From Sphingobacteriaceae bacterium (GTDB taxonomy: Bacteria; Bacteroidota; Bacteroidia; B-17B0; Aurantibacillaceae), in assembly GCA_016705695.1 (NCBI GenBank), contig JADJLA010000002.1, positions 492,284-556,283 of the forward strand: a DNA stretch of 64,000 nt, in the 5' to 3' direction. Position 1 is the stretch's first letter; each line of letters opens with the position of its first letter. Of this stretch, positions 45,364 to 54,362 are shown one piece after another. A model generated the notes under the pieces. It made no database searches. It was not told the origin of the DNA and saw only the letters and a list, made by a program, of their open reading frames with translations. The position numbers and the translations under genes were made by a program.

Positions 45364-47106
45364 TTAATTTTCAAGAATCAATTTAAGAGTTGTTGTTTTT
45401 GTTTCTGAATTTATTTTGCAATAATATATACCTGGAGCTAACTTGCTCAAATCAACTATAGCAGAATGCCCCCCCTTAGTTTGTTTTTCTATAGTTAAAA
45501 GAGAAACTTCCCTTCCCAGAGCATCAACTATTTTTATCTCAACAAATTCATCACTGCTTAAATAATAATTTAGTTGGGCTAAATGTTTACTTGGATTAGG
45601 GAAAATAGTTGCTGAAAACGAATTTTCGTTTTTAAAATCCTTAATTCCAACAGTTGTTAAACAAGCTCCTTCATTAGCATTGTAAAAATTATTTGTTGGG
45701 ATGTTGAGGCATGTGTCTGTGATACCAGATGGCCATTTAATGATCATTGTATCAATTGTTGAGCTATTTGCCATACCAAAATGCAACCAGAGATTTTGAC
45801 TATTGTATCCGGTTTGCGCAAGAACCTCTTGCATTTGCCAAATATTATTCCCGGAAATATTGGCTTTAACTAATACTTTTGCGCCGATAGCGGATTTGTT
45901 AGAGGAAACTCCATTACACTTAACTGTGATCCATTTGTTTGCGTTGCCATTATTGTGATAGAGAAAATTTGTTTGGTTTAATTGGTTAGCAACGAACACA
46001 TCCAAACTCCCATCGTTGTCATAATCACCTAAAGTGCAACCAAAAGAATTTCCGCCATCATTTACAATTTGGCCTGACGAAACGGAAGTAAATGTATAAG
46101 TAGGAAAACCACTATTTAAATACAAATGATTATTTCCACCATCATCACAAACAAATAAATCTAGGTTTCCGTCATTATCAATATCGCCCCAAGCGCTTCC
46201 CACACTATTACCAGTCACTTGAACAGTACTTGCCGAAACCGGGGTTAGTGTATAAAGCGGTGCTCCACTATTGTTGTACAAAATACTGGCCTGATTAGTG
46301 TAATTAGCTATGTATAAATCTAAATCACCATCATTATCATAATCACCCCAACTGCCGCCTAGGGTTGCTCTTCCGTCAGCAATTGTATACGAAGTAAAGC
46401 TTAAGCCCCCATTATTCACGTACAATTTGTCATTTTGGTTACCTGCATTTCCAACAAACAAATCAGGGCGCCTATCATTATTAAAATCTGCCCATATTCC
46501 AGGGATTGAAAAATTTGAATTATCTAACTGAATAGGATTGGTTTGATTTGTGGTGAAGGTGTATGATGGTGGCCCTTGATTTAAGTAAAGAAAATCACTA
46601 CCCATAAAGTTAACTGTGTAAAGATCTAAATCTCCATCAGAGTCAATATCAATCCAAGATGATGAATTTGAGTTTGCCATATCGGTAGTAGTTGGTGTAC
46701 TTAATAGTTTTAAAGGATTCGAACCACCATTTCCTTGATAAAGAAAGTTACCGAAATTATTTCTGTTTGTAACGAAACAATCTAGTTGACCATTATTATC
46801 ATAATCGCCCCAAGTACTACCAATAGAGGAACCACTATCGGTTACAATACTACCCGTAATAATTTTTGTAAAATTGCCTGCTCCGCTATTAATATATAAG
46901 TGGTTATTTTGACTAGTTAAATTTCCATTTGAAACAAACAAATCCAAATCATTGTCATTATCAATATCTACCCAACTACCACCACCACTTCTGGCGGTAT
47001 CAGTTACAATGGGATTTAAAGTACTCGTAATCTTTGTAAAAGTTTGCGCATTACTTTTCGGCGCAATTAGGAAAATAAATAAGGGGATTAAATGGATTTT
47101 TTTCAT
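45364..47106 (-). CDS. Secreted FG-GAP/ASPIC-UnbV protein with type IX sorting domain (second copy)
   Basis: 580 residues. Signal peptide (KIHLIPLFIFLIAPKSNAQ). Seven or so VCBS blades with D-x-D-x-D-G loops (DIDNDNDLDLF, DYDNNGQLDCF, DIDSDGDLDLY, DFNNDRRPDLF, DYDNDGDLDLY, DIDNDGNLDLF, DYDNDGSLDVF). ASPIC/UnbV domain near 415-480 (IGAKVLVKANISG ... LHFGM ... IKWPSG). C-terminal type IX sorting domain (ATIFPNPSKHLAQL ... LAPGIYYCKI). Same domain order as the protein at 36666 but on the other strand. It is followed upstream (13 bases) by the PDZ hydrolase and may be co-transcribed with it. Confidence 0.88.
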   Translation of the reverse strand: MKKIHLIPLFIFLIAPKSNAQTFTKITSTLNPIVTDTARSGGGSWVDIDNDNDLDLFVSNGNLTSQNNHLYINSGAGNFTKIITGSIVTDSGSSIGSTWGDYDNNGQLDCFVTNRNNFGNFLYQGNGGSNPLKLLSTPTTTDMANSNSSSWIDIDSDGDLDLYTVNFMGSDFLYLNQGPPSYTFTTNQTNPIQLDNSNFSIPGIWADFNNDRRPDLFVGNAGNQNDKLYVNNGGLSFTSYTIADGRATLGGSWGDYDNDGDLDLYIANYTNQASILYNNSGAPLYTLTPVSASTVQVTGNSVGSAWGDIDNDGNLDLFVCDDGGNNHLYLNSGFPTYTFTSVSSGQIVNDGGNSFGCTLGDYDNDGSLDVFVANQLNQTNFLYHNNGNANKWITVKCNGVSSNKSAIGAKVLVKANISGNNIWQMQEVLAQTGYNSQNLWLHFGMANSSTIDTMIIKWPSGITDTCLNIPTNNFYNANEGACLTTVGIKDFKNENSFSATIFPNPSKHLAQLNYYLSSDEFVEIKIVDALGREVSLLTIEKQTKGGHSAIVDLSKLAPGIYYCKINSETKTTTLKLILEN

Positions 47107-47119
47107 CTTGGTATTTTAT

Positions 47120-48493
47120 TTAATTGTTACTAATGATTTTTTTCATCCACACATCAAAATCTTCAATTATTTTAGTGTTGAAATTTGTTGGAAATATGCT
47201 TGAGATTGTACCGTTAGCGTTTCTTTGGTAACTTTCTTCCATTGTAGGGATCAGCATGAGATTGTGGTCTGTTCCTTTGAGTTCAAGAAATGCAGCGTTG
47301 TTTGGGTGGTACTTATTTACAATTTTTACTAATTCCTTATGAGAAAAGTCGTTAATGGTTTGAATATCGGTTTCACCCCAAGCGGATAAAACTTTTGAAG
47401 TTGTATTAGCCCATGTCTCAGTAACATTAATTTTATTTAATGACTGACTGAAAATTATATCTCTGGTTAGAAAATCATCTCCTCCTGCATAATTAAAATC
47501 TCGTTTTAAAATCCTTGCATACTCATTGTTTTGGGATACCAATTCCGATGTTTTTTTATTATTGACTAATAATTGAAATAATAAGGTTTCGTATAACTTC
47601 ATGTCTTTTTCGCTTTGGACGTAGTCGATTCCTAATTGCGGATTTTGAACTCGAAGCATTTCGGTTAAATACTCCAACCAAGGCTTTATTGTGATGCCCA
47701 TTACAATAATTCCTTTCACATTACTATTTAAAGCAACATAAGGAGCTTCCATTCCTCCCATAGAATGACCAAGAATAAAAACATTATTGGTGTCAACGTC
47801 TTTCTGTTTTTTTAAATCCGATAAAGCAGCTTTAAATGATGAAACCTCCGTTAAAAAATCCATCGAATTGCATTCAGGAGTATTTTGACAATCACCAACA
47901 CCGGGTTTCTCGGCACGCATTACGATGTATCCTTTTTCGGCTAAACCGTAAACCAATTTTTTATAAGGATGATGTTCAGGAAGGTTATCAATTGTTGTGC
48001 AGGGATATCCAGGGATAAAAAGTATTGCGGGTTTTTTGCCTGTGGTTTTGGGTTTAAGATAAATACTTCGAATTAAACCTTCTTTAAATTTGAATGAATT
48101 GTATTCAACGATTAATTTTTCAGATACTTCTTTTGGGTTGCCAATTACTTTCCCTTTTAATTCTTTAGGTTCTTTATCGCGCATAACCAAGTATGTTACC
48201 GTTTCGCCTTCCCTTAATTTTAGACTTGGCGTTTTTAATTCTGCTATGGTTTTAACTTCAACACCATTCACTTTTAAAAGAATGTCTCCCTCTATAACGC
48301 CTAACTCAGCTGCGGTAGTGCCCGGAAATACTTTTCTGAAATAAACTCCTTCGTTAGATTTAAGTTCGTTTTTCTCTACTAACTCGTTCGGAATTGGGGA
48401 GCCGATGTTGCCTTTATTTGAAACTCGTTTTAGAGTTTGAGAATTTAATGAGATTGAGGATAAAATGATAAGGGTGGTAAATAGTGTTTTCAT
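47120..48493 (-). CDS. Exported alpha/beta hydrolase with PDZ domain
   Basis: 457 residues, signal peptide (MKTLFTTLIILSSISLNSQ). PDZ domain about 45-110 (GVYFRKVFPGTTAAELGVIEGDILLKVNGVEVKT). Alpha/beta hydrolase from about 140: PAILFIPGYPC, nucleophile elbow GHSMGGMEA, and late His in LKGTDHNLMLIP. This peptidase/esterase type with an N-terminal PDZ occurs in Bacteroidota with unknown substrates. A 19-bp motif lies 52 bases upstream and the AraC regulator gene just beyond it. Confidence 0.85.
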   Translation of the reverse strand: MKTLFTTLIILSSISLNSQTLKRVSNKGNIGSPIPNELVEKNELKSNEGVYFRKVFPGTTAAELGVIEGDILLKVNGVEVKTIAELKTPSLKLREGETVTYLVMRDKEPKELKGKVIGNPKEVSEKLIVEYNSFKFKEGLIRSIYLKPKTTGKKPAILFIPGYPCTTIDNLPEHHPYKKLVYGLAEKGYIVMRAEKPGVGDCQNTPECNSMDFLTEVSSFKAALSDLKKQKDVDTNNVFILGHSMGGMEAPYVALNSNVKGIIVMGITIKPWLEYLTEMLRVQNPQLGIDYVQSEKDMKLYETLLFQLLVNNKKTSELVSQNNEYARILKRDFNYAGGDDFLTRDIIFSQSLNKINVTETWANTTSKVLSAWGETDIQTINDFSHKELVKIVNKYHPNNAAFLELKGTDHNLMLIPTMEESYQRNANGTISSIFPTNFNTKIIEDFDVWMKKIISNN

Positions 48494-48545
48494 TATAAAG
48501 TTCGATTTTGCAATCGAAAATAATTAAAAACGTTAATGCCAGCTT

Positions 48546-48564
48546 GTCAAATCCTGCTTATTCT
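48546..48564 (-). promoter_or_regulatory. 19-bp motif upstream of PDZ hydrolase (copy 2)
   Basis: Minus strand AGAATAAGCAGGATTTGAC, identical to 36593-36611 and at nearly the same distance from the downstream start. It overlaps the natural stop codon of the frameshifted AraC gene. Confidence 0.6.
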
Positions 48565-49455
48565 AAAATTGATTTAGAAGGTGAGGTGCCATATTGCTTT
48601 TTTGAAGGCTTTGCTTAAGCTTTGCATGTCTGAAAACCCTGTAATAACTGCTATGTCGGCTAATTTAAGTGCTTTATTTTGCAAAAGTTGCTTTGCAATT
48701 TCCAATCTTTTAGAAATTATGTATTGAAGTGGACTGATTTTAAAAACAGATTTAAAGAGTCGGAAAAAATGGTATTCAGATAAGTTAGATTCTTTAGCGA
48801 TAGTATTAATTTCAATTTTAGAAAGATAATTGCTATCAATATAATCTTTACCCTTTAATACCTTCCTGTACAATTCCTTTTTAGTGATAACCTTTAAAGA
48901 ATTAATGGAGTTTATTTGCTTTAAAATTGGGCGGTGATCTAAAACGACCTTTTCAGCCAATTCGTAGAAAAATTCCTTTGTAAATTGATGATTTGCAAAT
49001 GGGTCTTTATCCAAAATTTCACCTAAAGAAAAAAGCAATTGCCCCAATTTGGTCTTATCAAGTGAATATTTGTTCTCAAAAAAAGATTCACTGGTAAAAA
49101 ATTTATCTAATTGTATATCGGAAAATGGCGTACCTGGCTCAATAAAGCTGGCAACAACTTCGGAGAGTATTGTTGGATTAATATCGATACAAAGACCTTT
49201 AACTGTCTCATTACTTCCAATATTAACTTTTCCTTCTGAAAAATCATTACCCAAAAGGTATTCGCCTTTGTTCACGCGGAATTTATTGCCATTCACTTTG
49301 TAGTTCTCTGTTCCTTGAAAAACATACTTTATTGAGAACCCTTTAAAGTCAATTGGTGAATCCAACTCGCTAAACATTGAAAAATTAACAATACCATCTT
49401 CTGTAAGAGATTTAGAAGAGCTTGAATTGCTATTTTCGATTAAAAGACGATACAT
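48558..49455 (-). pseudogene. AraC family regulator with C-terminal frameshift
   Basis: N-terminal cupin-like sensor (about 1-170, GFSIKYVFQGTENYKVNGNKFRVNKGEYLL) and C-terminal double HTH (INTIAKESNLSEYHFFRLFKSVFKISPLQYI; KLADIAVITGFSDMQSLSKAF). The uninterrupted frame ends at 48574 as FKKAIWHLTF. The next frame continues as FKKQYGTSPSKSILE, the standard AraC ending, stopping at 48558. One base too many in the T6/A6 run at 48598-48603 explains this. Only the last 10 or so residues differ, so the protein may still work. Likely regulator of the adjacent hydrolase. Confidence 0.82.
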
Positions 49456-49519
49456 GAGAAACTAAATTAACAAATTTTTTAGAATATCGCAATAACGTTT
49501 ATAAAAAATCCACGGACTA

Positions 49520-49601
49520 ATTGATTCACTTTTGTGTCACCCTGCTAATTCAGTAGACCTGACATCCAGAATTGATGCGGGTTCTTAAAAGGGTTCGAGT
49601 T
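49520..49601 (+). repeat. Distal end repeat 2
   Basis: ATTGATTCACT (49520) and TTTGTGTCACC (49531), 11-base period. Fifty bases later comes CTTAAAAGGGTTCGAGTT with GGGTTCGAGTT at 49591-49601. Same motif order and the same 50-base spacing as at 35882-35974. Candidate end of a second element or remnant. Confidence 0.6.
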
Positions 49602-49629
49602 TTACTACTTCATTCTTTGGAAAAAGCAA

Positions 49630-50337
49630 CTACCTGCTACGCTTTCGTCCGAATTCATGAATTAAAGAATTAGCTAAGTTAAAATCATCCCTCCACTTAT
49701 TCAATCTCCTCAACAAGTCCTTATCTAAATAATCTCGATACCGATAAAAATCTTTGAACATGGCGTAGCTATCCTGATATACATCGATGTGCTTTCCATA
49801 TTCACATTCTTCAAATTCCCTCTTTAATTGCTTTACATGCTCCCGGATTTTGGAAATAAGTGGGGATGGTGGTTTTGAAGTTGTGATGTTCAACATATCT
49901 TCTGGCAGTTCGTATGGAATTTTAGAAGGGTTCTTTAGCACTTTCTTAAGATACTTGTCAAATTTGGCTTTGTCATCTTTAAATTCCAAATACCTTTTCA
50001 AATTCACATCTCTATCTTTCAATTCTTGGCCAAGTTTAATTAAATCTGTCTTATTGAGGTAATACTGATGGCCTCTTTTAAAATAATTGCCAAACTTAAG
50101 TTCCTCAATAATAAATTTAGCAGGGTTATAAGGCGCGTTTTTTATATACTTTGAAATCCCTTCATTTTTTACCCACTCTCCTCTCTGAATAGCCAATTTT
50201 TGAAATTCTTTTGCTGCCTTGTCAATCGATTCTTTCGAAAATCTCTTTGATTCGGTTAATTCTGAACTTCCAAGAACTTTTGATAAAACTGTGTTTAGCT
50301 TTTTTAATTCGTTGAGTATTTCTATTTCCTTATCCAT
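49630..50337 (-). CDS. Unknown Lys-rich cytosolic protein
   Basis: 235 residues, not recognised. No signal peptide or membrane segment. It starts with a heptad-like segment (KEIEILNELKKLNTVLSKVL), then charged helical regions with conserved-looking NAPYNPAKFIIEELKFGNYFKRGHQYYLNKTDLI and ends YRDYLDKDLLRRLNKWRDDFNLANSLIHEFGRKRSR. It is the only gene between distal end repeats 2 and 3, so it looks like cargo of a small mobile unit. Confidence 0.6.
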   Translation of the reverse strand: MDKEIEILNELKKLNTVLSKVLGSSELTESKRFSKESIDKAAKEFQKLAIQRGEWVKNEGISKYIKNAPYNPAKFIIEELKFGNYFKRGHQYYLNKTDLIKLGQELKDRDVNLKRYLEFKDDKAKFDKYLKKVLKNPSKIPYELPEDMLNITTSKPPSPLISKIREHVKQLKREFEECEYGKHIDVYQDSYAMFKDFYRYRDYLDKDLLRRLNKWRDDFNLANSLIHEFGRKRSR

Positions 50338-50812
50338 TTCATTATTTCATTAGCTATTTTAAAGATAACAAATTCCTTATTGTTCAAAATAGTAATGAAC
50401 CCAATTCCAATGCCAGGTTTGATTAGATTTCATCAAATAGAAACAACGGTTCAGGTTGAAGGGGTAGTATTCTACTTAATGCGAATTAATACAATTCCTG
50501 ATCGATTTTAATTTGTATTGTAACAAATTCATCCGCATTAATTTGGATACATTAGAATTCACACGGATTACAACCCTTTCTGGACTTGGGTTTCAGGTTA
50601 AATTTATTTATAAATTAACTTGTTTTATAATAACATTAGTCGACACCTTAAATTCTATGCGCCAAGAATATAAGAATATCTAAAAAGTCAGATGAAAAGA
50701 AAATTCCATTTGCAAGTGGCACAATCCAAAATGCTTCACTTTTATGTGTTCCAGGCGCCGCATTGGCTTAGCTTTTAAAACCGGCTCGAGTTTACTACTC
50801 ACCAATTCATGT
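50338..50812. other. 475-base gap with distal end repeat 3
   Basis: No gene. Part of it (tccgcattaat... and atttataaatta) resembles the 180 bases before 35882, and it includes end repeat 3. Confidence 0.5.
50730..50792 (+). repeat. Distal end repeat 3 (degenerate)
   Basis: AATGCTTCACT (50730), then TTTATGTGTTCC, a degraded second unit, then GCTTTTAAAACCGGCTCGAGTTT at about 50771-50793, aligning with TTTTAAAAGGGTTCGAGTT of copies 1 and 2 but about 19 bases closer. An older, decayed end. Confidence 0.5.
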
Positions 50813-51025
50813 TTAACTATACTCCTCTTTAGTAAACATAACAATCTCTTTTACAAGATCGATCCCAAGATGTTTTTCTAACGCAACTCTATCTTCGAGT
50901 ATTTCTTGATAACATTCAAGCAGAAACTGTTTACTTAGGTTTGGGTCAATCAAACACATCCGCGCCGCCTCTCCGTATACTGACTTCAGCCCCGCAACTT
51001 TCAATAAAATCTCCTCTACTTCCAC
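50813..51025 (-). CDS. Small unknown protein
   Basis: 70 residues from a GTG start (EVEEILLKVAGLKSVYGEAARMCLIDPNLSKQFLLECYQEILEDRVALEKHLGIDL). Entirely helical and acidic, no signal peptide. No family recognised. It lies beside distal end repeat 3 and may be a remnant or an accessory gene of that unit. Confidence 0.4.
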   Translation of the reverse strand: MEVEEILLKVAGLKSVYGEAARMCLIDPNLSKQFLLECYQEILEDRVALEKHLGIDLVKEIVMFTKEEYS

Positions 51026-51149
51026 TCAACAAAATTATATATTAAAAGGACTCTGGAAATTGAGAAAAGTCATCTTAGTGTGAATTAACATTAATAATTC
51101 ACAAAAAATAATAATCTCAACCTCAAATAAATGCACTGTTCTGTCTAAT

Positions 51150-51653
51150 TTATTTAGTTATAACGATCTTCTCCTTATTCCAAAAAACAGTAAGATTCTC
51201 ATTATTGAAGTCTTTAAAACGTAAACCATCTACAGTCTCATCTTGCTTAACTAATTTCGAAGAGCCATTAATGCTTACAATAGCCGTTGCCAAGCCATTG
51301 CTATTATTCTTTACTAAACCCATGTACTTTATTACAGGTATAGTTTTTTCAGGTTCCTGCTTTAAATTTTTTACCTTCTCAACTTTCGCTTTAACTGGCT
51401 CTTTATTTAAGCTTTTACTTGAATGATTGTTTTTTTCTTTTGGTTCGCTTTTTAAGAATGGATCCTCATAACTCAATTGCAGTTTGTAATTAACACTATC
51501 CTTGATGTCTTCGATCTTAGCAGATGTCGAACTATCGTTAATTCGAGGTTCATCATCCGGATTATAAAATGAGTAAAACCTAAAGGCAAAATAGCCCCAG
51601 ATCAATATATTGAGCGGTATAAGAATATATAAACCCTTCTTCCCCTTGAACAT
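51150..51653 (-). CDS. PilP/GspC-like periplasmic pilus/secretion component
   Basis: 167 residues: one N-terminal membrane helix (GLYILIPLNILIWGYFAFRF), a charged linker, then YEDPFL and a C-terminal beta domain (PVIKYMGLVKNNSNGLATAIVSINGSSKLVKQDETVDGLRFKDFNNENLTVFWNKEKIVITK). The domain layout and the DPF/IKYxGxV pattern match PilP or the HR domain of GspC, which links the inner-membrane platform to the secretin. Last gene of the operon; it overlaps the lipoprotein gene by 1 base. Confidence 0.7.
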   Translation of the reverse strand: MFKGKKGLYILIPLNILIWGYFAFRFYSFYNPDDEPRINDSSTSAKIEDIKDSVNYKLQLSYEDPFLKSEPKEKNNHSSKSLNKEPVKAKVEKVKNLKQEPEKTIPVIKYMGLVKNNSNGLATAIVSINGSSKLVKQDETVDGLRFKDFNNENLTVFWNKEKIVITK

Positions 51654-52609
51654 TACGGATTTAACTTGAATTTTAATTGGTTACTATATACTGATCTATT
51701 TCCTACAGAGTCTACTGATCTTAATCGCCACCAATAGATAGTACTTGAAGCCGGAGGTGGATTTGTAAGAGCGTTGATGGAAATACTTTGTAAATAGGTT
51801 TTAGTTTTACTTATAACGTTTGTAAACGATGAATCGGTGGCAATGTAAACACTATCATACCTAGCGTCAGGTGCTCCAACCCTGTTCCAAACCAAGTTAT
51901 TGGTCGGTGTTATTATTGCATTGTGAGATGGTGATGATAGAACAGGTGCCGCAGGTGCCGTTAAATCAATGGTAAAGGTTAAAGCCGTGTTATACTGGGA
52001 AATACTGAAGTCATTGCTTGCCCTCACTTTCCATGAATAAGCTCCTTGAGAAGAGAATGTATATGTATACGTAGTTAAGGAAGTTGTCGTGTCCTTAACA
52101 ACGCCACTGCTGGAATTCAAGATCAACACTTGATATTGTGTAGCTGCATTTAAAGCGATCCAAGAAAAAGCAATGCGTTTTTCGGAAGTAAGGAGGTTTG
52201 CTAACGGATCTATCGTACTAACGGTTAATGAGCTTAAATTACTTGTGGTATCAACTTTTAAACTGAAGGTTTGGTATACAGTATTCCCACCAGCATTTAT
52301 TGCTCTTATTCGCCATTGATATGCACCGGGCTGTAAACTAAGATTATATTTAGATCCTGTTATTGTCGTATCGGCAATAATTTCTGTTATACTCGAAAAA
52401 TTCGGTTTAACAACCTGAATATTATACTTCTCAGCTCCATCAAGTAGCTCCCACCAAAAAGTTACTTTATTGGCTGTTGTAACCAGATTATTAGCTGGCG
52501 CGTTTATGGTTATAGTCTTATCTTTTATATCTTCTACAATAAAATCCTTCTTACATCCAAGTAAGATGATGCCGGCAATTGCGAATAATACTACATGTAC
52601 TTTTTTCAT
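51653..52609 (-). CDS. Lipoprotein with fibronectin-III-like domains in the secretion operon
   Basis: 318 residues. Lipoprotein signal (VVLFAIAGIILLGCKK). Three beta-sandwich repeats of about 90 residues, each with a VTFWWELLDGAEKYNIQVV / IAFSWIALNAATQYQVLIL / NNLVWNRVGAPDARYDSVYI motif and a GAYQWRIRA / GAYSWKVRA / STIYWWRLRS ending, as in FN3 modules. Unusual member of a T2SS/T4P operon; it could be a pilotin or a substrate-binding surface part. Overlaps both neighbours by 1-4 bases. Confidence 0.75.
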   Translation of the reverse strand: MKKVHVVLFAIAGIILLGCKKDFIVEDIKDKTITINAPANNLVTTANKVTFWWELLDGAEKYNIQVVKPNFSSITEIIADTTITGSKYNLSLQPGAYQWRIRAINAGGNTVYQTFSLKVDTTSNLSSLTVSTIDPLANLLTSEKRIAFSWIALNAATQYQVLILNSSSGVVKDTTTSLTTYTYTFSSQGAYSWKVRASNDFSISQYNTALTFTIDLTAPAAPVLSSPSHNAIITPTNNLVWNRVGAPDARYDSVYIATDSSFTNVISKTKTYLQSISINALTNPPPASSTIYWWRLRSVDSVGNRSVYSNQLKFKLNP

Positions 52610-53139
52610 GATGTCTTTTGTTCAAATGATTGCGTAATAATTGTAAGAAACAAACTTTTCTTTTTTGCTTGCATATCCGACACAGTATAAAATCTGGCCG
52701 ACATGATCTTAGCAATGTACTTATGTTTTGTTTCCAATGTGTTTAAAAGTGTAAGGAGATTATTAAAATCGCCCTTTATCGTAAATGTATTTGTTTGAAC
52801 ATTCAAATCGTCGTTGCTAAAAGAGGAATTGTTGGGTATCTCTGTTACCAAACATTCATTTTGTTCCGCAAATTCAGAGATATATGCCGTTAATTTATCC
52901 CTAACTGCCAATGAATCGTTTTTTGAATATGCCTTTTCAAATTCCTCCATCTTTGCCTTTAAAAGCGGTAGCTCCTTTTCTTTTTCCTTTAACCAAGCTA
53001 ATTTTTCCTCTTTTTCCTTTATTTGATCTTGCAAAGCAAACGTATCCGAAAAACTGAACTGGTATCCTACATAGAAAAAGAGAACCAATCCCGCTAAAAG
53101 CAAATAACATTTCTTTGTATAATTTAATTTATCCAGCAT
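52606..53139 (-). CDS. PilO/GspM-like inner-membrane assembly protein
   Basis: 177 residues: an N-terminal membrane helix (CYLLLAGLVLFFYVGYQFSF), a coiled coil (LQDQIKEKEEKLAWLKEKEKELPLLKAKMEEFEKAY) and a small ferredoxin-like domain (NTFTIKGDFNNLLTLLNTLETKHKYIAKIMSARFYTV). This is the PilO/GspM plan. It forms the periplasmic platform with the PilN/GspL-like protein encoded just upstream, which overlaps it by 1 base. Confidence 0.75.
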   Translation of the reverse strand: MLDKLNYTKKCYLLLAGLVLFFYVGYQFSFSDTFALQDQIKEKEEKLAWLKEKEKELPLLKAKMEEFEKAYSKNDSLAVRDKLTAYISEFAEQNECLVTEIPNNSSFSNDDLNVQTNTFTIKGDFNNLLTLLNTLETKHKYIAKIMSARFYTVSDMQAKKKSLFLTIITQSFEQKTS

Positions 53140-54362
53140 TAGTTAGTTATTAGTCGTATCTCAAAATTTGGTAAAATCTTCTCTTTGTTGTAGGAGAATT
53201 TTTCAAGACTTACTTCTTTAACGAATTTCTGCATCTTTAAAATATTTAACCATTCATTAACTATCAGGCTTTTGTTGCAATTTCCTTTGATCACTAAATG
53301 TTTATTCTCAAAAGTTGTCAAACTGTCATCACTTTCGTCATTTTCATTTTTTGGGTTAAAGTAGAGTTGACTTAATACGACTTCTTCAGGAATTGTTGCG
53401 CCAATTTTATCCGCATACTCGCTCAACTTGTTTCTATTTAGTACACCTGCGCCTTCAATGAGGTCCTTTTTGCTTTTATAATCACTTAATAGCTTATTGA
53501 TCTCGTCATTTTTACCTTGGTAAACCGACAACTCGGTTTCCAATTTACTGTTTTCTTCAAAATAGCTGGTGTAAAATACAACATTTGTAATCGCGATTAT
53601 AAAAGCGATAGCAACACAAAAAAGAGTTAGAACTTTAAACTTGTTCTTCTCACTATGCTTCAATTCCAAATCGTCTATCGCTGCATTTGAATTCTCATTG
53701 ATCTTATTTTGCATTAAGTAACTTAAACCGGCCGCAAACCCTAAGCTGTTTTCTTTTTCAAATTCTATTCCTTCCAATTTTAATTTATCTTCATTAGGTT
53801 TAAGGCTTTGAATGCTTTCAATAGCTCCATTATTAAGCTCCACTGAATGTAAGCTAGTAGGTAAACAATTAAAGCTCGACCAAAGTGGTTGTAATCCTAA
53901 AATTGCAGGGGCACCTATAAGCACATTGGCTACATCCACTTTTTGAACTTTCAAATCGCTTACTACGGAATCAACTTGTTCCTTTCTACATAAACTTAAA
54001 AAAGCTGTATGATCACTTTGTCTGAAAACCTGAATGTTTAGTTCATTTTTGTTTACAGTTGGTAGATTTTGTTCTATTAAATTATCAATTGATTGATGCG
54101 CTTCATTCGATAAACCTATTTTTTTTGTTACAACACCCTTACCATTAATGATAACAACAACAGGCAGTTTACTCTTTATTATTTTTTTTGGGAGATCAAG
54201 TTTATCCTTTGTAGTTTGTTTATAGATCAGTTCGAGATTCTTCCCCTTGTTTTTCAATAGGGTAATATGATAAGTGATTCCCGCTTCATCAAATAAAGCC
54301 TCCACTGCGCACACTTCTTGCTTCACCAAAAATTGTTTAGGTATGAGCTTATCGAAGATCAT
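53139..54362 (-). CDS. PilM-PilN / GspL-like protein
   Basis: 407 residues. About 1-230: an actin-like or degenerate PilM/GspL cytosolic domain (VVIINGKGVVTKKIGL; VANVLIGAPAILGLQPL; SLGFAAGLSYLM). One membrane helix near 245-268 (VLTLFCVAIAFIIAITNVVFY). Then a coiled coil (SKLETELSVYQGKNDEINKLLSDYKSKKDLIEG) and a small periplasmic domain (LVIKGNCNKSLIVNEWLNILKMQKFVKEVSLEKFSY). Acts as the inner-membrane platform between ATPase and PilO/P. Weak sequence conservation, so assigned by architecture and position. Confidence 0.72.
   Translation of the reverse strand: MIFDKLIPKQFLVKQEVCAVEALFDEAGITYHITLLKNKGKNLELIYKQTTKDKLDLPKKIIKSKLPVVVIINGKGVVTKKIGLSNEAHQSIDNLIEQNLPTVNKNELNIQVFRQSDHTAFLSLCRKEQVDSVVSDLKVQKVDVANVLIGAPAILGLQPLWSSFNCLPTSLHSVELNNGAIESIQSLKPNEDKLKLEGIEFEKENSLGFAAGLSYLMQNKINENSNAAIDDLELKHSEKNKFKVLTLFCVAIAFIIAITNVVFYTSYFEENSKLETELSVYQGKNDEINKLLSDYKSKKDLIEGAGVLNRNKLSEYADKIGATIPEEVVLSQLYFNPKNENDESDDSLTTFENKHLVIKGNCNKSLIVNEWLNILKMQKFVKEVSLEKFSYNKEKILPNFEIRLITN

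Noticed and set aside
48546..48564. Inverted 19-bp copies as the ends of a transposon spanning 36.6-48.6 kb
   Set aside because: No transposase inside and no target duplication; the equal distances to start codons fit a regulatory motif better.
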